A stretch of 64,000 nucleotides of DNA from [Phialemoniopsis] sp. UDSM-2020 (GCA_018873225.1 JAEILZ010000003.1:620001-684000); one strand, 5' to 3'; shown: positions 10,873 through 23,858, counted from the first letter of the stretch. Program-made: numbers and translations. Notes: generated by a model not told the origin, from the sequence alone.

Positions 10873-11432
10873 GCTCTGTCTGCATAGTAGACTGATCGCA
10901 GCAGTACACCACATCTTATCGACATGTAAATGATACCCAAAATAAAGTAGAGAGCTCGATGCAATATCGCCCCGCATTCTGCAGCAGAATCACCCATCCA
11001 GCCCTATTCCAGGCTACACTTACCTCAGAAATATCAAACTCAACTTCGCTGAGCTCGAAGAGTAGGGATGAACATGTGGAAATGGAAAAGAACCGCATAT
11101 TTGCGCAATTTCACTTTTTGCATACTTGGATATTTCCGGCACGTTGAGGCTAGTGATTGTAGCCGTCTTATCAATCAGTACCTAGATTTCAGGGTCCGAC
11201 CCGCCTAGCCGCTAACGTCATTTGTTTACCACATGCAGCTCCGTCTTCGGTGATAGACTGTCAGTCGCGTGCCGCGTCCCCAACATCAATTGATAGTAAT
11301 CCAAACTCAACAACTCCAAGATTACGGTTCTTTTTTCTCTGTACATTTTCAATTTCCTGTTCTTGTACATACGTCTGCTTGTTTCGATTGCGTTTTTGAA
11401 CAATTTCCCCATCTCCCCCAGAAACAGCCAAT
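10873..11432. other. Intergenic spacer
   Basis: Holds the PLP2 3' UTR and the promoter of the LRR gene. A CT-rich tract at 11325-11430 runs up to the next start codon. No coding sequence seen. Confidence 0.55.
10941..10946 (+). terminator. AATAAA polyadenylation-type signal after PLP2
   Basis: AATAAA lies 69 nt after the PLP2 stop codon, in the expected place for 3' end formation. Fungal poly(A) signals are loose, so this is suggestive only. Confidence 0.4.
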
Positions 11433-13065
11433 ATGGCGGACGACGAGCCGTCCCTCCCCACCCTACCCCCGTTTGCATGGGACGCGTCCACTCAGAGCTT
11501 CAGCACCTCCAAGAAACGAGGCCGCAATAACAAGGCGCCGCCTCTCTTCTCTCAATCGAGCGATCCGGCCGTCTTCTCGAGCGACGATGACCCGGCCCTG
11601 GACAACTATACTCAGTCCCGAAGGAAGAAGCGCTACGTAGGCGCTTGGTATGCCCAACATCCCGCATCGGGGGATTCGTCTTTCGAGGATGACCCACAGC
11701 TTGCGCACCGACCGGCGCCCAAGCCAAGGAGGGGTTTGGAGAGGCAGCTCGATAGCGGTGTGTGGATGGGTAGCGATGGCACAGATATGGACGAGAGCGG
11801 CGCCGATGAGCTCCCGCCCCCCGTTCGACCCAACATCCCTCAGCTGCAGCCGAGGGCGCGACGGACTTTTGGACGGGTTGCTAGCCTACGCGTGAGCGCG
11901 GCGGAAGCCTTGGCGCGCAACAGAATCAGGGAGTGTATCGAAGAAGGGGACGAGAAGGTCGACCTATCGTACGTGAACCTCGCTCAAGCTCGAGACAACC
12001 GCCACATGCTAACTTTTTGACAGTGCAATTGGTCTGGAAACCCTCTCGAACGCAACAATCGAGCCACTGTCCGAATTTGCGTGCATTCCACTCGTCACGA
12101 AAGGTGTCGCGTTTGAGCAGAACATCCCTTCTCTCAAGCTCTTCCTTGGCAGCAACGCTCTGACACGGCTACCACGCGCCATCTTTCAGGTGGAGCATCT
12201 GACCGTGCTCAGTCTCAGAGGCAATGGTCTTCAGGAAGTTCCGCCGGGCATTGGACAGCTGCCAAACCTTAAGGTCCTAAATCTGTCCCAAAACGCGTTG
12301 AATCACCTGTCCTATGAGCTTGCCGAGCTCCTCATAAACAGCCCGAACATCTCGGAGCTTTATCTACATCCCAATCCTTTCTGGCAACCGGAGAACCTCC
12401 CCGAGATAATGAAGGCCGCTATTTCGGACGGCATGCTCCGAGAGGGTGAGATGCTGCAGCGCTTCGAGGGGCATCGTTTCTGCGGAGACATGGCAGCACG
12501 GTCACCCGTCCAGCTTTCCTACAGCAATGGAGTCGTCCATTCCAAATACCGGCTCGGTCCTATCTCCGCCGACTCCAGGGTCGTACAAACGGAAGACAGT
12601 CTGTTCGGCGACTTGGCCACGGACGCTCCGCCGCCCACATCCACTCCGACCGAAAGTGTCTCCTCTTCAAGGGTACCAACTCTGTTCGAGCTAGCTCTCC
12701 GTACGTGTTACCAAACGTCGCAGCTGGAGCACATTCCCGACATGCTACCCCTGGACTCACCTCCCCATCTGCGGGAGCTGCTCGTAGAGGCACTGGCGCA
12801 ACGTGAGATGGGCGGCCTGACATGCACCGTGTGCAAGCGGCCGATGGTCGTCCCGAGGACGGCGTGGGTGGAGTTTTGGGACCTGAGCCAGTCTTCTTGG
12901 GTCGGCAATGAGGCCGTTGATAAGGCGTGGGCGTCGCCTCCGCTTAGCACGAATCCGGACGAGCGCTTGGTGCCTTTCTTGCGGAGAGGTTGCTCCTGGA
13001 AGTGTGTGCCGGGCGAGTATGTCAAGGGGGCGACCATCAAGCCCGTTGGAGCGGATGAGGAGTAA
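11433..13065 (+). CDS. Leucine-rich-repeat protein of unknown function
   Basis: Two exons, 11433-11968 and 12024-13065, with a 55-nt intron (GTACGT donor, branch-like GCTAAC, GACAG acceptor), encode 525 residues. Residues 1-175 are charged and Ser/Pro-rich, probably disordered, with a basic patch (SRRKKRYVGAWYA). Residues about 180-300 hold leucine-rich repeats (LKLFLGSNALTRLP, LTVLSLRGNGLQEVP, LKVLNLSQNALNHL, ISELYLHPNPF). The C-terminal third has a distinctive Cys-containing region: LTCTVCKRPM at about 440 and GCSWKCVPGEY near the end, which together could bind a metal. No kinase, F-box or membrane segment is visible. The architecture is familiar from conserved hypothetical LRR proteins of filamentous fungi, but I cannot assign a role. 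ATG 11433 is the first ATG after a CT-rich leader and has a good context. Confidence 0.8.
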
Positions 13066-16000
13066 TAATAGCTAATTGGTACATAATACAACTGCCCAGA
13101 GAGCTCACTGTTGGAGCTAGGTAATACTAGCCTGACAATCAATATCATATATGTTTGGGGCTCCAAGTCCTCCCCAAGCGCTGATTTTCCTCCTCTTAGA
13201 GCACGTGAGAATAAGATTTCCTATCGTCTTTGTTAATTCTAATATTTTGAGCGGAACGGAAGTGTCGCTCAGGTAGACTTTGTCAACCCATCCATGAGTG
13301 CTTTATAGTCGACACAGCGTAAAGACATCCACAGTCACAGCACTTCCATAATCCACCGGAGCATGTACCGAGGAAACGTGTCTCACCATTTGAGCAAACG
13401 GTACACAATGCTATGATCTCGTATCAGGTGGCTGAGAAGTTATATCATAGACTGTTGCATAGTCCAAATATGATGCGCATACGAACTGCATTGTAACATA
13501 CTACGCTATGCACAACCCGACATTTCGATTTCGAATCTCCAACGATATTTTGACGACGTTCAGCGGTGTACATAGTAGGACAGTCCCGCAGCGTCGGTCT
13601 GCCGTCACCGAACTTGTCTTCAGGACGTGGTACAATATGCCATCGGTGTGGATCAGGAACTCGTCACGTTGACACGCATTCTATCACCCCGATCAACCCT
13701 TGTGACGATACACAGCACATTTCTACACACGTCCGGGCATAGTGAACCCTCAAACAATTGTTTATGGTTCAGATACCCGAAAAAGCCAAGGTTGTGGAAC
13801 ACATGTGCATACTTCAGCATTCTCGGACCCTCCGACTTGTTTGTTCATAATAAGACAACCTTGTCAGCAGAGGACCCGTGATCTTCTTCTTTTCGATCTC
13901 TGGGCCGTCAACCAAATGGGCTCGCTACATTTACGGACCAGTTGACTCATTAATGGTTTCCCCGCGTCGTATGCCCATATGATCGTCAAGTAGTATCTAT
14001 GGGTGTCGTGCAACCTGCACAACCCTGTCGAAAACGCCTTAAAATCTTTACACAGTGGAGACGTCGAGATGAAGTGAATCTCCTTATCGTGTCTTGTTCA
14101 ACAAGGCAAGTTGCAGCAACCCCCCATATTGCAAGTTTGAAAAAGTGTGGCAGCGTATCACAGCATATGTCTTCAACAATGACCCAAGTAGTATCGTCAG
14201 TGTAACATGACGAAACCTGTCAGCAGCTAATTATGTCAGGCAACGAAAGTGAGCCTGAAACATTCTAGGTAGCACGAAGCAAACCTGTCTAATCAAGCCA
14301 TCACATGTCTCGAACACGGTTTCATGACAATATCTTGGCGTTACAAAAGGTGTTTCTCTATGAACGAATGTAAACAAAGAGACACATCACAGCGGAAGTG
14401 ATGTGAGGCACAAGAGTTCCTTGTTCTTCTGAACATCTTCGGGCTGTTGTGGCGCACCTGCCGATAGATCCCGAGAGGCTCACCGTTTCCCGGCCGGTGA
14501 GGTTTCGTCAAATAGGAAAGACTCTTTCCTCCAGTCCTGAGAGGCCGGCCATGTATTCCAACGGGTTTTCGCATGCTAGGAGTGCACTTTTCTGCTGGAT
14601 AATCTGCTTCATGCGGACACTGACTTAAGGCAAAGCTGATACAAGGCAGGGACCAGCCCATGCACTCTCCCGTACCAGGCATCTCCTCCTGTTGGCCAGG
14701 AAGATAATCAACGTCGGTTTTTCTGCTGGTGCTTTCATGCAGCGTTGCGCATATGAGGATGACTTGTGATTGGTGCATGCACCAATTAGCAGGTGATCTA
14801 CTGCACCGGAAGCCTCCCGGGTGTGTGTGATAAGTCACCGGCACCTACTTACGAATACAGTCTTGCTCCAGTCCGAGTCCTAGCAATTTGCTCGTAATTT
14901 CCTCTAGAAACTCAGTGTCATCTTGTACATCGGAAGTATTGACCCAGAGGATGTTTCGCCTTCAACCTGACTGACTGGTTCAGCATCATCCTTGTTGAGC
15001 AAGATCTGGCTAGCTTCGGTTCCCGGGGAAAGATTGTCGTGCATTCACCTACGAAGTACATTCATCAAAACCATGTCTGCAGTAAAGAAAAAAGTCTGAT
15101 GCGTTTAAACTCAATGCAGTATGGCTAAAAGACAGGCAACCCTCCAGGAGCCGGGGAGAACCCGATTGGATTCCATTTTGATCCCACCACCCAGCTAGTC
15201 GTTTTGCTTTTTTTTTTCTCCAAACGAATTGTGCTTCAAGGGGAACTGATACGCCATGCTTTGAAAGTCTTGCTGAATCCACGGAATAGGGTTAGAATTA
15301 TTTCCAGATGGTCTGGCGTCTATGATTCATGATAAGGACAGGTGCCCGAAGCTGCAGTTGGCCTAGACTTGGGCTCTTTCGCAGAGATCGATGTAAAAGC
15401 ATTTTCGGGACAGATGCAGCTTTGGGCATCCAAGGGTGTAATTAGCACAACATTTTGCATCCGAAATGTCTGCTCCCGTGTGTGTTTTCTCGACTGGTCA
15501 GGCAAAGGATTTCGTTGTTATGAGTCAAGAGCAAACAGTTTGGCCAGTTGAACGCCTTAACGCCTGGCTGCACGGAGGGACGGAACATCTCCATGGCATC
15601 AAATCGGATGCCACTTCGCAGAAACATCCCTGACTCTTGGTCTCAGACCTATGTGGGCACGGCATGCTTTCTTTTGGCGAGCTTCACTCTTAACCCCTGT
15701 TGTGTTCGTGGCTAGCTATGAGGTTGCTTCCGAGAACCCATTTCAAAAGGCATCAACGGTCGCTTGCAGCCTGCCCGAGGCAATTGTCCGTTGGCAAGGC
15801 GTGGCTGGCTCGTTTGGGCGTCATTATGACAATGAAGCGGTGAAGAAAGAGCACTGAGGCTCAAACAGAAAGATGTTGAAGTCCCAGTAAGGCCTAGCCC
15901 CGGTCAAGCCATGACCGGGGCCCGGGCACAAACTGGTCGTTGGCAGCGCCTCGGCAGGCTAGTGCATCTTCGCCCTGATGTGCTGCTCACCGCAATTCGG

Positions 16001-19000
16001 TGTTCATTTCATGCCTCTTATGACGATGCTGTGATAGGGCCTACTGCGGTAAGACTGGCCAGAGCGCAGGATCTACCCGACATGGTGCATTGGGCATGCC
16101 CGCCAGATCCTTCCTGGTTGACCTAGAAGAGGATCTCGCCTTGCTTTGCTGAGGTGAGCGCCCAACGTCAGGGCCCATTCAGTTCCCAGGGTCGTTGCCC
16201 TACACGCTGTTCTCTGCGCTTTGCCCTAGGGCTAGAAGCGGCCAGGGTACGTCACTACCTGTAATGGTGTCTCTACGTAAGTGCTGACTCCCATAATGAC
16301 AGGCCTGGCAGATAACGGGCAAGCTTCCATGATCATGATGTCCAATACACCCTTTCAGTAAAGGATGGCGGTGTCACACTCATCATGGCTGCCACGGATC
16401 ATCCACATGTTGAAGGGTCGCAGTACGTTGTAATATACGTACATGATGAGCTAGGGTCTTCCTTGTTGAAACGAAGATCCTTGTCACCGAGAGCTGCTTA
16501 TGGCCAATCAGTTTTTTGATGCTAAGAAACACCAAATGAGGCAATTTGAGCCGATGCACAGTCTGGAGGGTCATTCACTTCGGGTGTTTCACCGAGATGA
16601 ACTGGAAGCCTTATATCAAGGTCCTAGCGTCCTGTACACTTAGTCAAAGGCAGACAGGTGTCAAGTTTTGATAAGGAAGAGGATTAGTGGTTGCGACAAG
16701 TACCATCTTATACCAACCCTGAACAGGGCCTGGCTTGCACCAATTTCATGGAAAGATCTCGTCCACATGGTTGCTGCCGAGGCTATAGTGCTCCAGGCAG
16801 ATAGACCGAGGCAGCATGCTCTACCCGTGGCAGCACCATGGCAGTATGCCCGCGTGTCGTAAGAGGTTGCCTGTGTGATGATCCAACACGGGGCAAAGTG
16901 GCAAGTATGTGTCAAAAATTGTGGCGTGACTCGTCCTTGACGTGCATAGACAGCCACTCAAGCACGATGCTATCTTCTTGTCCCGTGTCTTTGAACATGT
17001 GATCAGCTTTAACTGGATATCGTGAGTTCAACTGTACAACTCGTCGAAAGAAGGCATCCAGGCGGTGCGAGACGACGTGAAAATTTGATGGCTCAGGGGG
17101 GTCCCGTATCGCCACATGACGAATCCTCACGGGTCTCCCAGCTCCTCTCAAGATTTTCTTGGCGTTACTCATCCCAACGAACGAGAAGCGGTGTGGTATC
17201 GGTCATTGATAGGTCGGCAAGACTGATTCATGGCCAGCCCTCATGTCTGGAGAATCGTTTCGAGATATGATATTGGCTCTGGAGATGCTATCTGAGCCGA
17301 ATCAGTGCCAACAAGTCTCTTGGATATAAGTTAGAAAGTCGGTCCGAATGAACATGACAGAATACGAACTTTTCAATATTTTCAAGCCGTGAATGGTCTC
17401 ACGAAGCAGCTGAAGATTGCCTCAGCTGAAAGCTTAATACATAACGGATTGAGCAGGAGGTGGCGCGGGAAATTTCCGCCACACACGAGTTAGATCCGGT
17501 AGAAGAAAATTTTTATGTCAAGGTCCCTTCGAATTCGTACGCTATGCGCTGTACCGCAGTCTTGATATATCTTCAGGAAATCATGACAGTGCTAAGGGGT
17601 GATGCTGATGCTCGTTGATGATTCGTATGACATGTCGCCGCCGAAAAAAACTCAACAGCCAACCACGTTGCATTTCGCCGCTGTGGCGAAGACTTCGCAA
17701 CCATTAAGTCCGACTTTGGTGGAACGACACCAAGAACCCTCAAGAGAGTATCAAATTTATTGGTTGATTACTGTGTCCTTTTGATGACCGCCGCTCACAT
17801 TGCTTACTGATGATGTTGATTCGATGCTCAGACACGCCTCATGCATACTCAGCTGAGCAGGAAGTGGCTGCTAGTCTCGAAGTGGACATCAATCCCATAA
17901 CCATTAGTGACACATCCGCTCATCCAAAGGCTGAAAATGAAGGATACGAGAGTGCCACGGAGCGAATACCGATGGCGTGGTTCCGAATCATATTGAGAGG
18001 GTGCCTGGGCGAGGTTCTGCCTCACATCCTGCTGTTGGCATTGTTGCCGCGTCAAAGTAATCATGATGAACCATCATTGAACTTTCGGCTATGCCAGAGA
18101 AAACCTTCATACCCGTGAAATGGGGTGTGATGAAATCGAAATGCATTGCTCTACATAAGTTCGCATCCATCCTGATGCACTACAATTCAGAGGCATCCGA
18201 AGTGTTTATCATCAAAACGCGAGATTCAGGCCGTTCTATAATGCAATAACGCCTCTGTCTCTCTCGCTCCACGCACGTAAATCTAAACGGTGCAGAATAT
18301 ATCTGCGAGCAGAAGTATGGGGGCTCAGGAACGACACCGTCTGCAGAATGTTCTGTTACGTAGTCTACGTACCGAGATAGTGGTAGGGTATTTTGCTTTG
18401 AAGAGCCGTTCAAGATCTCGGCTTCTTGGGCTAGTAGATTGCTTATGATCTATCAATCAAAGTGTAAAATCTATTTACTTTCGGGAACTGAGTTTCGTAT
18501 GAATACTCCATACTCGATGATCCCCCATTGTATAGAACCCTTCCCCTGAGACCTGGTACTGATGACTTGTAGAGCAAAACGGAATGAAAAGGCTTAGTAT
18601 ATACCTGTTCCCGTGTTGCATTCATCGCACACTCAGTGCTCCCATGATTTGATCTGTGCCATAGTAGATGGATGATATTGAATGAAATTTTGTGTTGACC
18701 AGTCTACACTTCACGCTTAACAATATCGTACTTGACAATGTCTTTGCAGAATATTGTCCTGGAGATATCATCCGCAACGCATCGGCAATGTAAAATGAAT
18801 ACAACATCTGGGACGGCTTTCTTGAGAAATATGAAAGTCGTTTTCAAAGCGTTGCTTGTGCCATTTCTGTATTACGCATTCTTGCTGTCTCTCGTAAAAT
18901 GATGCAATGGCAAACAGACCAGATAAAGAAGTAGGCCGAGAAAGTAAATATCGGCCGGAAGGATTCTAGGCTGCCATAGATGTCTTTACACGCACATAGG

Positions 19001-20320
19001 CGGTTGAAGCCTGGCCACAGTCCTTCTTCTTGGGCATCGTTTAGTACATCTACAAATCCGAAAGAGCGGGATCAGGCTCCGGGATAATCCCAAGAACCGG
19101 AAATATGCACAAGACGAATACTATACTCCAAGTCAGACTATTCTAGCGAGTTGACAGCCTTCCCGACGGATAATTGCATCTTCGGTGAAGGAGGGCCAGA
19201 TGAGACTTCAGCCCGTGTCTACATGCTAAAATAGTTTCCAGTGCGCTCTCTGTGTGGTACGCGGCGTTGGCTGCATGATTGATGAACAGTCGGGCAACCT
19301 GGTGCATTGTCCTTCACCACTGGTGGCACCTGCCTTTGACCCATTTTGGGCTGGTCAGACGCAAGGGATCGATAATTCAATGACAACAGGAGTGACGGCA
19401 GGTAGCCTTCAAGGTCTCAATGCGCGCTGGAGCCTGGCAGCCGGGTGCGGACAAGAACGATGGGCAAACCTCTTCATGTTCAAAAATTTGGATCGTGTGT
19501 GCCCATTGAACGTCACCCCTACACACATGACGCAGCACGCTTGGTTCCTGTCGCTTCGACCCACGCGACCGCGACATCTTGACCGACCTGTCCTCATGTC
19601 ACTACTGCTTGTTTATATCGAGAAAGAGAAGGGGAAAATGAGTCACGAGAGATCACAGGTCGCACACATGCGTACTGCCCTCGGCCGAATGCCAGAATGC
19701 TGGGCCAAAATAATAATCAAGGTTCAATGTTGGATCGAGGAGGGGAGGTATTCACCCTATGAAACTCAGCCTGGAGCAGAGCCGCAACGGGGCGCGCACC
19801 ACACACCCAAAAAGTAGGTACCTCCACTGCTCAGTGGGTAACTGGTGACCCAACGGATGCCCCACGGAGCTCTGTCCTAGTGTGACAACCCGCTTTTGAC
19901 TAGGGTATGAGGTACATGAGGCACCATTTCAAGCTGCACTCGTAACAAAGCAAAGTAATCGACGTAGTCCGCGGCGAAGCCATGTTTCTCGTTCGAGGCT
20001 GGCTCTTTTCTTCTGCGTATTTATTCATCGTGCCCACCGCTTTATCACGAAATTCTTTTCGAATTGCCATTGCACCAACGCTAGAGCAGTACTTGTCATG
20101 ATCCGGAGGTCAATTGATCTTGCAGCGGTCTATCTTCATTCCTTGCCTTTGACAGCCATGTCGCATCATCCATGATTGAACATCAAAGTCCCAGCACACC
20201 TGAGCCATCTTTGCGGTTCACAGATGCACAACGTTTTAATACCAATTTAATAAAAACAACATACGTTAACACCTTTCCGTGGGACTTGATTTTCTTCGGG
20301 AGAATGTCAAGTTTCTGGAA
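13066..20320. other. 7.3-kb gene-poor region
   Basis: Only short ORFs, on both strands, with no recognisable domain, signal peptide or convincing splice partners. The longest (19254-19817 plus, 14341-14844 minus) look like chance ORFs. I saw no RNA gene, terminal repeat or transposase remnant. Composition is more AT-rich than the flanking genes. Degenerate repeats are possible but I could not align any within this stretch by eye. Confidence 0.5.
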
Positions 20321-22739
20321 ATGGCCGACCTATTACAGCAAAAATTCACCGAACATCTCCGACTGAATAACAGATGGCGTTGCGTCATTTGCCAGAGGTC
20401 GCAATTCGACCGCCACGGCCTCGCCCGCCATCTCGAATCAGAACACGGAAAGCAAACATCGACAGCAGAAGAAACAGAGGAGTTACAGCGACTTGTCGAA
20501 GAAGGCCGGCCCCAGCATAAAAGGTGAGTGATATCTGTGCCCTTGCTTTGCAGATGCGCAAGGCTGACCCCCTCTACGCTCAGCCCCCACCCCGCACCGG
20601 CAACGAGGGCCAACATTTCGGGCGCACCCAAAAGACCTTCTGAAGCTGCAGATTTTCGACCAGGCGACCAATCAGAGAGACTGGGGGGTGGGCTGCAGGA
20701 CAAGGGACCCGACAAGTTATCGTTGCAGGAGCAGGATGATGACGATGGGATTGGTCGACGGAAACGGGTCAAATCTCCAACGAGTTCAGTCCAGGCGCAA
20801 CACACACAAGGCTCTCCAACAACAACCCCACGGAGCAGAGCCCGGCCCCATTTATCTGCTCGAACTCCTGGCGATACTTTGACTGATCCTCGAAATCCAA
20901 AAGGAAGGAGAATCTGGGAAGGAAATACATTGCGGCCCACGGGTCATGTACCAGGGCAGAGGGTTGCTTCAAGATATCAAGAGGCCGACGAGGAGGAAGA
21001 CCGGACTCAAGTGGAACGATGCATCCGACAGCCACAGACCAAGCCTATCAGCCATGAGCAACTTGTGGCTGAGGTTAAGGGCATCTACGCCGGGCTTGTC
21101 ATGGTCGAAAGTAAGTGCATCGAGGTCGACAACGCTCAGAATGCGCAGAACGCGTCGGCCGGCAAGCTCAGCGACGAACAATGGCAGGCTCTCATAGCCT
21201 TGCACCGCACACTCCTTCACGAACATCACGATTTTTTCTTAGCGTCACAACATCCATCGGCGTCGGCTGCTTTAAGGAGGCTTGCTTTAAAATATGCCAT
21301 GCCGGCTCGGATGTGGCGGCATGGTATTCACTCTTTTTTGGAACTTTTACGGGCTAGGCTGCCGGCGTCTCGGGAGCACATGCTGAGTTTTATTTATCTT
21401 GCATATTCCATTATGGCGTTACTTTATGAAACGGTCCCTGCTTTTGAGGACGTTTGGATAGAGTGCCTGGGAGATCTTGGTCGTTATCGGTATGAGTCCA
21501 AACTTACAAGCCATATGCAGTGATGCTCTCCATCAAGCTCGGCGCTAACTCTAGGTTAGAATGGCTATTGAAGATGACGACCTGAGAGACAGGGAAGTCT
21601 GGACCACCGTGTCCAGGCGATGGTATTCTCGAGCATCTGACAAGACACCAAGTACCGGCCGCCTTTACCATCACCTCGCCATCCTTGCCAGGCCTCACGC
21701 GGTCCAGCAATTATTTTTTTATACCAAGAGTTTGACTGTGGCGGTGCCCTTCCCCGCGGCACGCGAGTCGATTCTTACGCTTATGGACCCGGTGCTGAAT
21801 GACGCGAACAAAGTCCAGACTTTTGATCTTGCTTTTGTGGAGGTCCACGCCATTCTCTTCACGAAGCGGCACCTCGAGAAGCTGCCTCATTCGATGACCA
21901 AGTATCACAAGGCTCTTGACGAGCAGATCGCCCGTAATCCCCGGGCTTACATTGAAATGGGATTTTGGACTGCCATTGTGAACTGCTCTGCCGAACTGGA
22001 GTATGGCTCGGACAGGAACTGCCTGATGCAAGCCCTTGCACAAGTCAAGAAGGAGTCTGAAACCGAGAACTCCATGGTGGGTATCGAGAGTTCGGAGTCT
22101 GATATCACACCTTCAGATATTTACATCAAGGCGCGAAACTTCTCCGTGGTCACTGATGAGATTATCCTAAGGAGGTTTGGAGACGTCAATTGCTTTGCAT
22201 ACATCCACGTGAGGCTTGTTTGGCTGCTTTACCTAGCAGAGAACCCCAAGGCCATGGCCTTTTTGGAGGACCACTTCCCCTGGAAGCTACTAGTATTATC
22301 ACTCAACTTTCTGCTCGCCGATCAAAAGGACCTAAGCAGTGTCGAGGCCGAGGCATTCCCTCGACCCGAAAAGGGAGACCAGCGGCCACTACGGGAGGAC
22401 TGGGCTCTCAGGGGCTACCCCTGGACCGACAATTACTTCCCTGCCGATTGGTTCCGGGATTTGGATGAAGAAGATAAGAGCTTCGAGACTGCCAGCATGA
22501 CCCAGGACCGCAAGGAGCGTATCCTGTGGCTTGCAACGAGACTGGCAAAGTTCCAGAAATGGATCACATATGACGCAGAGATTCAACACCGATTTAGTGC
22601 TGTGACCAAGTACGACATGGATATCTCACAGGTACTCAAGAAGGAGGCGGGAGTGGGAACAGGAGATGATACGAGCACGGAGGATGGCGCTACAGACCTA
22701 GATACCATGATGTCGTCTCCTCCTACGATAATCCAATAG
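20321..22739 (+). CDS. C2H2-finger protein with Est1-type DNA/RNA-binding domain
   Basis: Three exons, 20321-20523, 20584-21489 and 21560-22739, with introns of 60 and 70 nt, encode 762 residues. Residues 21-42 form a C2H2 finger: C21-x2-C24-x12-H37-x4-H42. A basic and Pro/Ser-rich linker follows (about 70-220). Residues about 223-430 match the Est1/SMG5-7 family: a helical 14-3-3-like part (EQLVAEVKGIYAGLVMVESK), then LHEHHDFFLASQHPSAS, LALKYAMPARMWRHGIHSFL, and after the second intron a TPR-like GRLYHHLAILARPHAVQQLF. The second junction (CG+A ATG GCT) uses the GTTAG acceptor at 21555-21559 and restores GDLGRYRMAIED. Est1 proteins act in telomerase recruitment and SMG5-7 in nonsense-mediated decay. 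Fungal paralogues with an added finger have no settled role. A GTG-initiated extension from 20279 was rejected. The gene sits at the edge of the gene-poor zone. Confidence 0.85.
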
Positions 22740-23024
22740 GAAATGTGGTGCCGTAACTTATTTGGCTTCGTTGTGACCCATGCTTAAGGTGTTTTCAGAG
22801 ATTATTTCAATTCTTTGGACCGGTTCCGCTCGCTTTGATGTGCTCTTCAGAGCCGGTGCTCTCGCTCAGAGAAGAGCCCAACACCCACACAGTCTTTCTG
22901 CCCCTTGTCCTTAAAGTGTCCTTTCCACTCAAACCCTTACTGCAGAATAGATTGTGATGTTGGCAGCGCCCAGTACTTCCCAAGCGCTGTCGACTTCGGT
23001 ATATTTGCATGACAGGGACGTCTC

Positions 23025-23400
23025 CAACCCGTCACCAGCCCGTGATGCAGCTGCCGATCTGTCGACCATGGCGACTGCATGAAGGTTTGACCTTGGAAAA
23101 AGGGGGCACTTCTCCCCGAGGAGTATCATAAAACGGACAGGGTCCAGCCTCGTTGCCCATCCATCTCGATTGAGCGAGAGACATGTTGGACTTGGCGTGT
23201 GTTCGTCTCGCCCCAATAGTCTTTAGTCACCAGCCCGCGATGCAGCTGCAGATCTTTCGAAGACGCCGAGTACATGCAGTTCTGGCCTTGAGAAAACTTG
23301 CGTCAGCCGGTCTTCCAGGGTGTAAGGCCCCTGAATCCTAGATTGCTGATTGGTGCTTGGAGCATGTTGAGATATCTCTCCTTCGTCCTCGCCCTTGCCA
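23025..23400. repeat. Diverged tandem duplication, unit about 195 bp
   Basis: Two adjacent units share the order of many short blocks. TCACCAGCCCG occurs at 23032-23042 and again at 23227-23237 (offset 195), each followed by GATGCAGCTG then GATCT and, further on, CTTGR-AAAA. Near the unit ends, CATGTTG is followed by TTCGTC and CGCCC (23182 and 23363 on). The minus strand reads SAAASRAGD in both. Divergence is substantial, so the duplication is old or was mutated quickly. Confidence 0.6.
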
Positions 23401-23574
23401 TATGCAACCTTCAGGACCGGAAACAATTTCGAAGTGCAACCATGGCGTGTACGTTGTCATCTGAATTTCAAACGTTGTCCTATTCGTCCTTGTGGTAGCG
23501 CGGTTGGGCGTTCTCGCGAGCTAGTGCATCAGATGGTGGGCACCAGAGCTTTCCAGGCCTGAAAAGCTCAAGCA

Positions 23575-23710
23575 CTCTGCCGAGCTGCATGATGATTATG
23601 GCAACATGATATCCATTCTGTGCCACTAGTCGGTGTGATGCGTTCCAAGGCCACGGGCTTTCTCCTCCTGCTGATGGAATCCGAGCAATACATTGACGTG
23701 GAAAGTGCCG
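23575..23710. repeat. Dispersed repeat, copy A
   Basis: Pairs with copy B at 27787-27929. The last 28 bases (23683-23710) are identical between the copies and the remaining ~108 align with scattered differences, several of them C/T. Both copies have an open minus-strand frame with similar translation (ALSTSMYCS...PVAL..ITPT). Confidence 0.65.
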
Positions 23711-23858
23711 GATGTGTCGACCTGGAACACGCCTGCAGACACCAAGCTGCTCTCACCGCCGCCAAATCGGTTGATACGAGACCTGCACTGACAAAATGGC
23801 TGCCAAACCAACCAGACAGCTCCTTCATCACTGCTTAGTCAAGTGAATTAAAGCCATC

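Noticed and set aside
14341..14844. 167-codon Cys-containing minus-strand ORF
   Set aside because: No signal peptide or family motif, and irregular composition typical of a chance frame.
19254..19817. 187-codon plus-strand ORF in the gene-poor region
   Set aside because: No domain, no promoter motif, no splice partner, and the first frame start is not an ATG in good context. Length is within chance for a 64-kb window.
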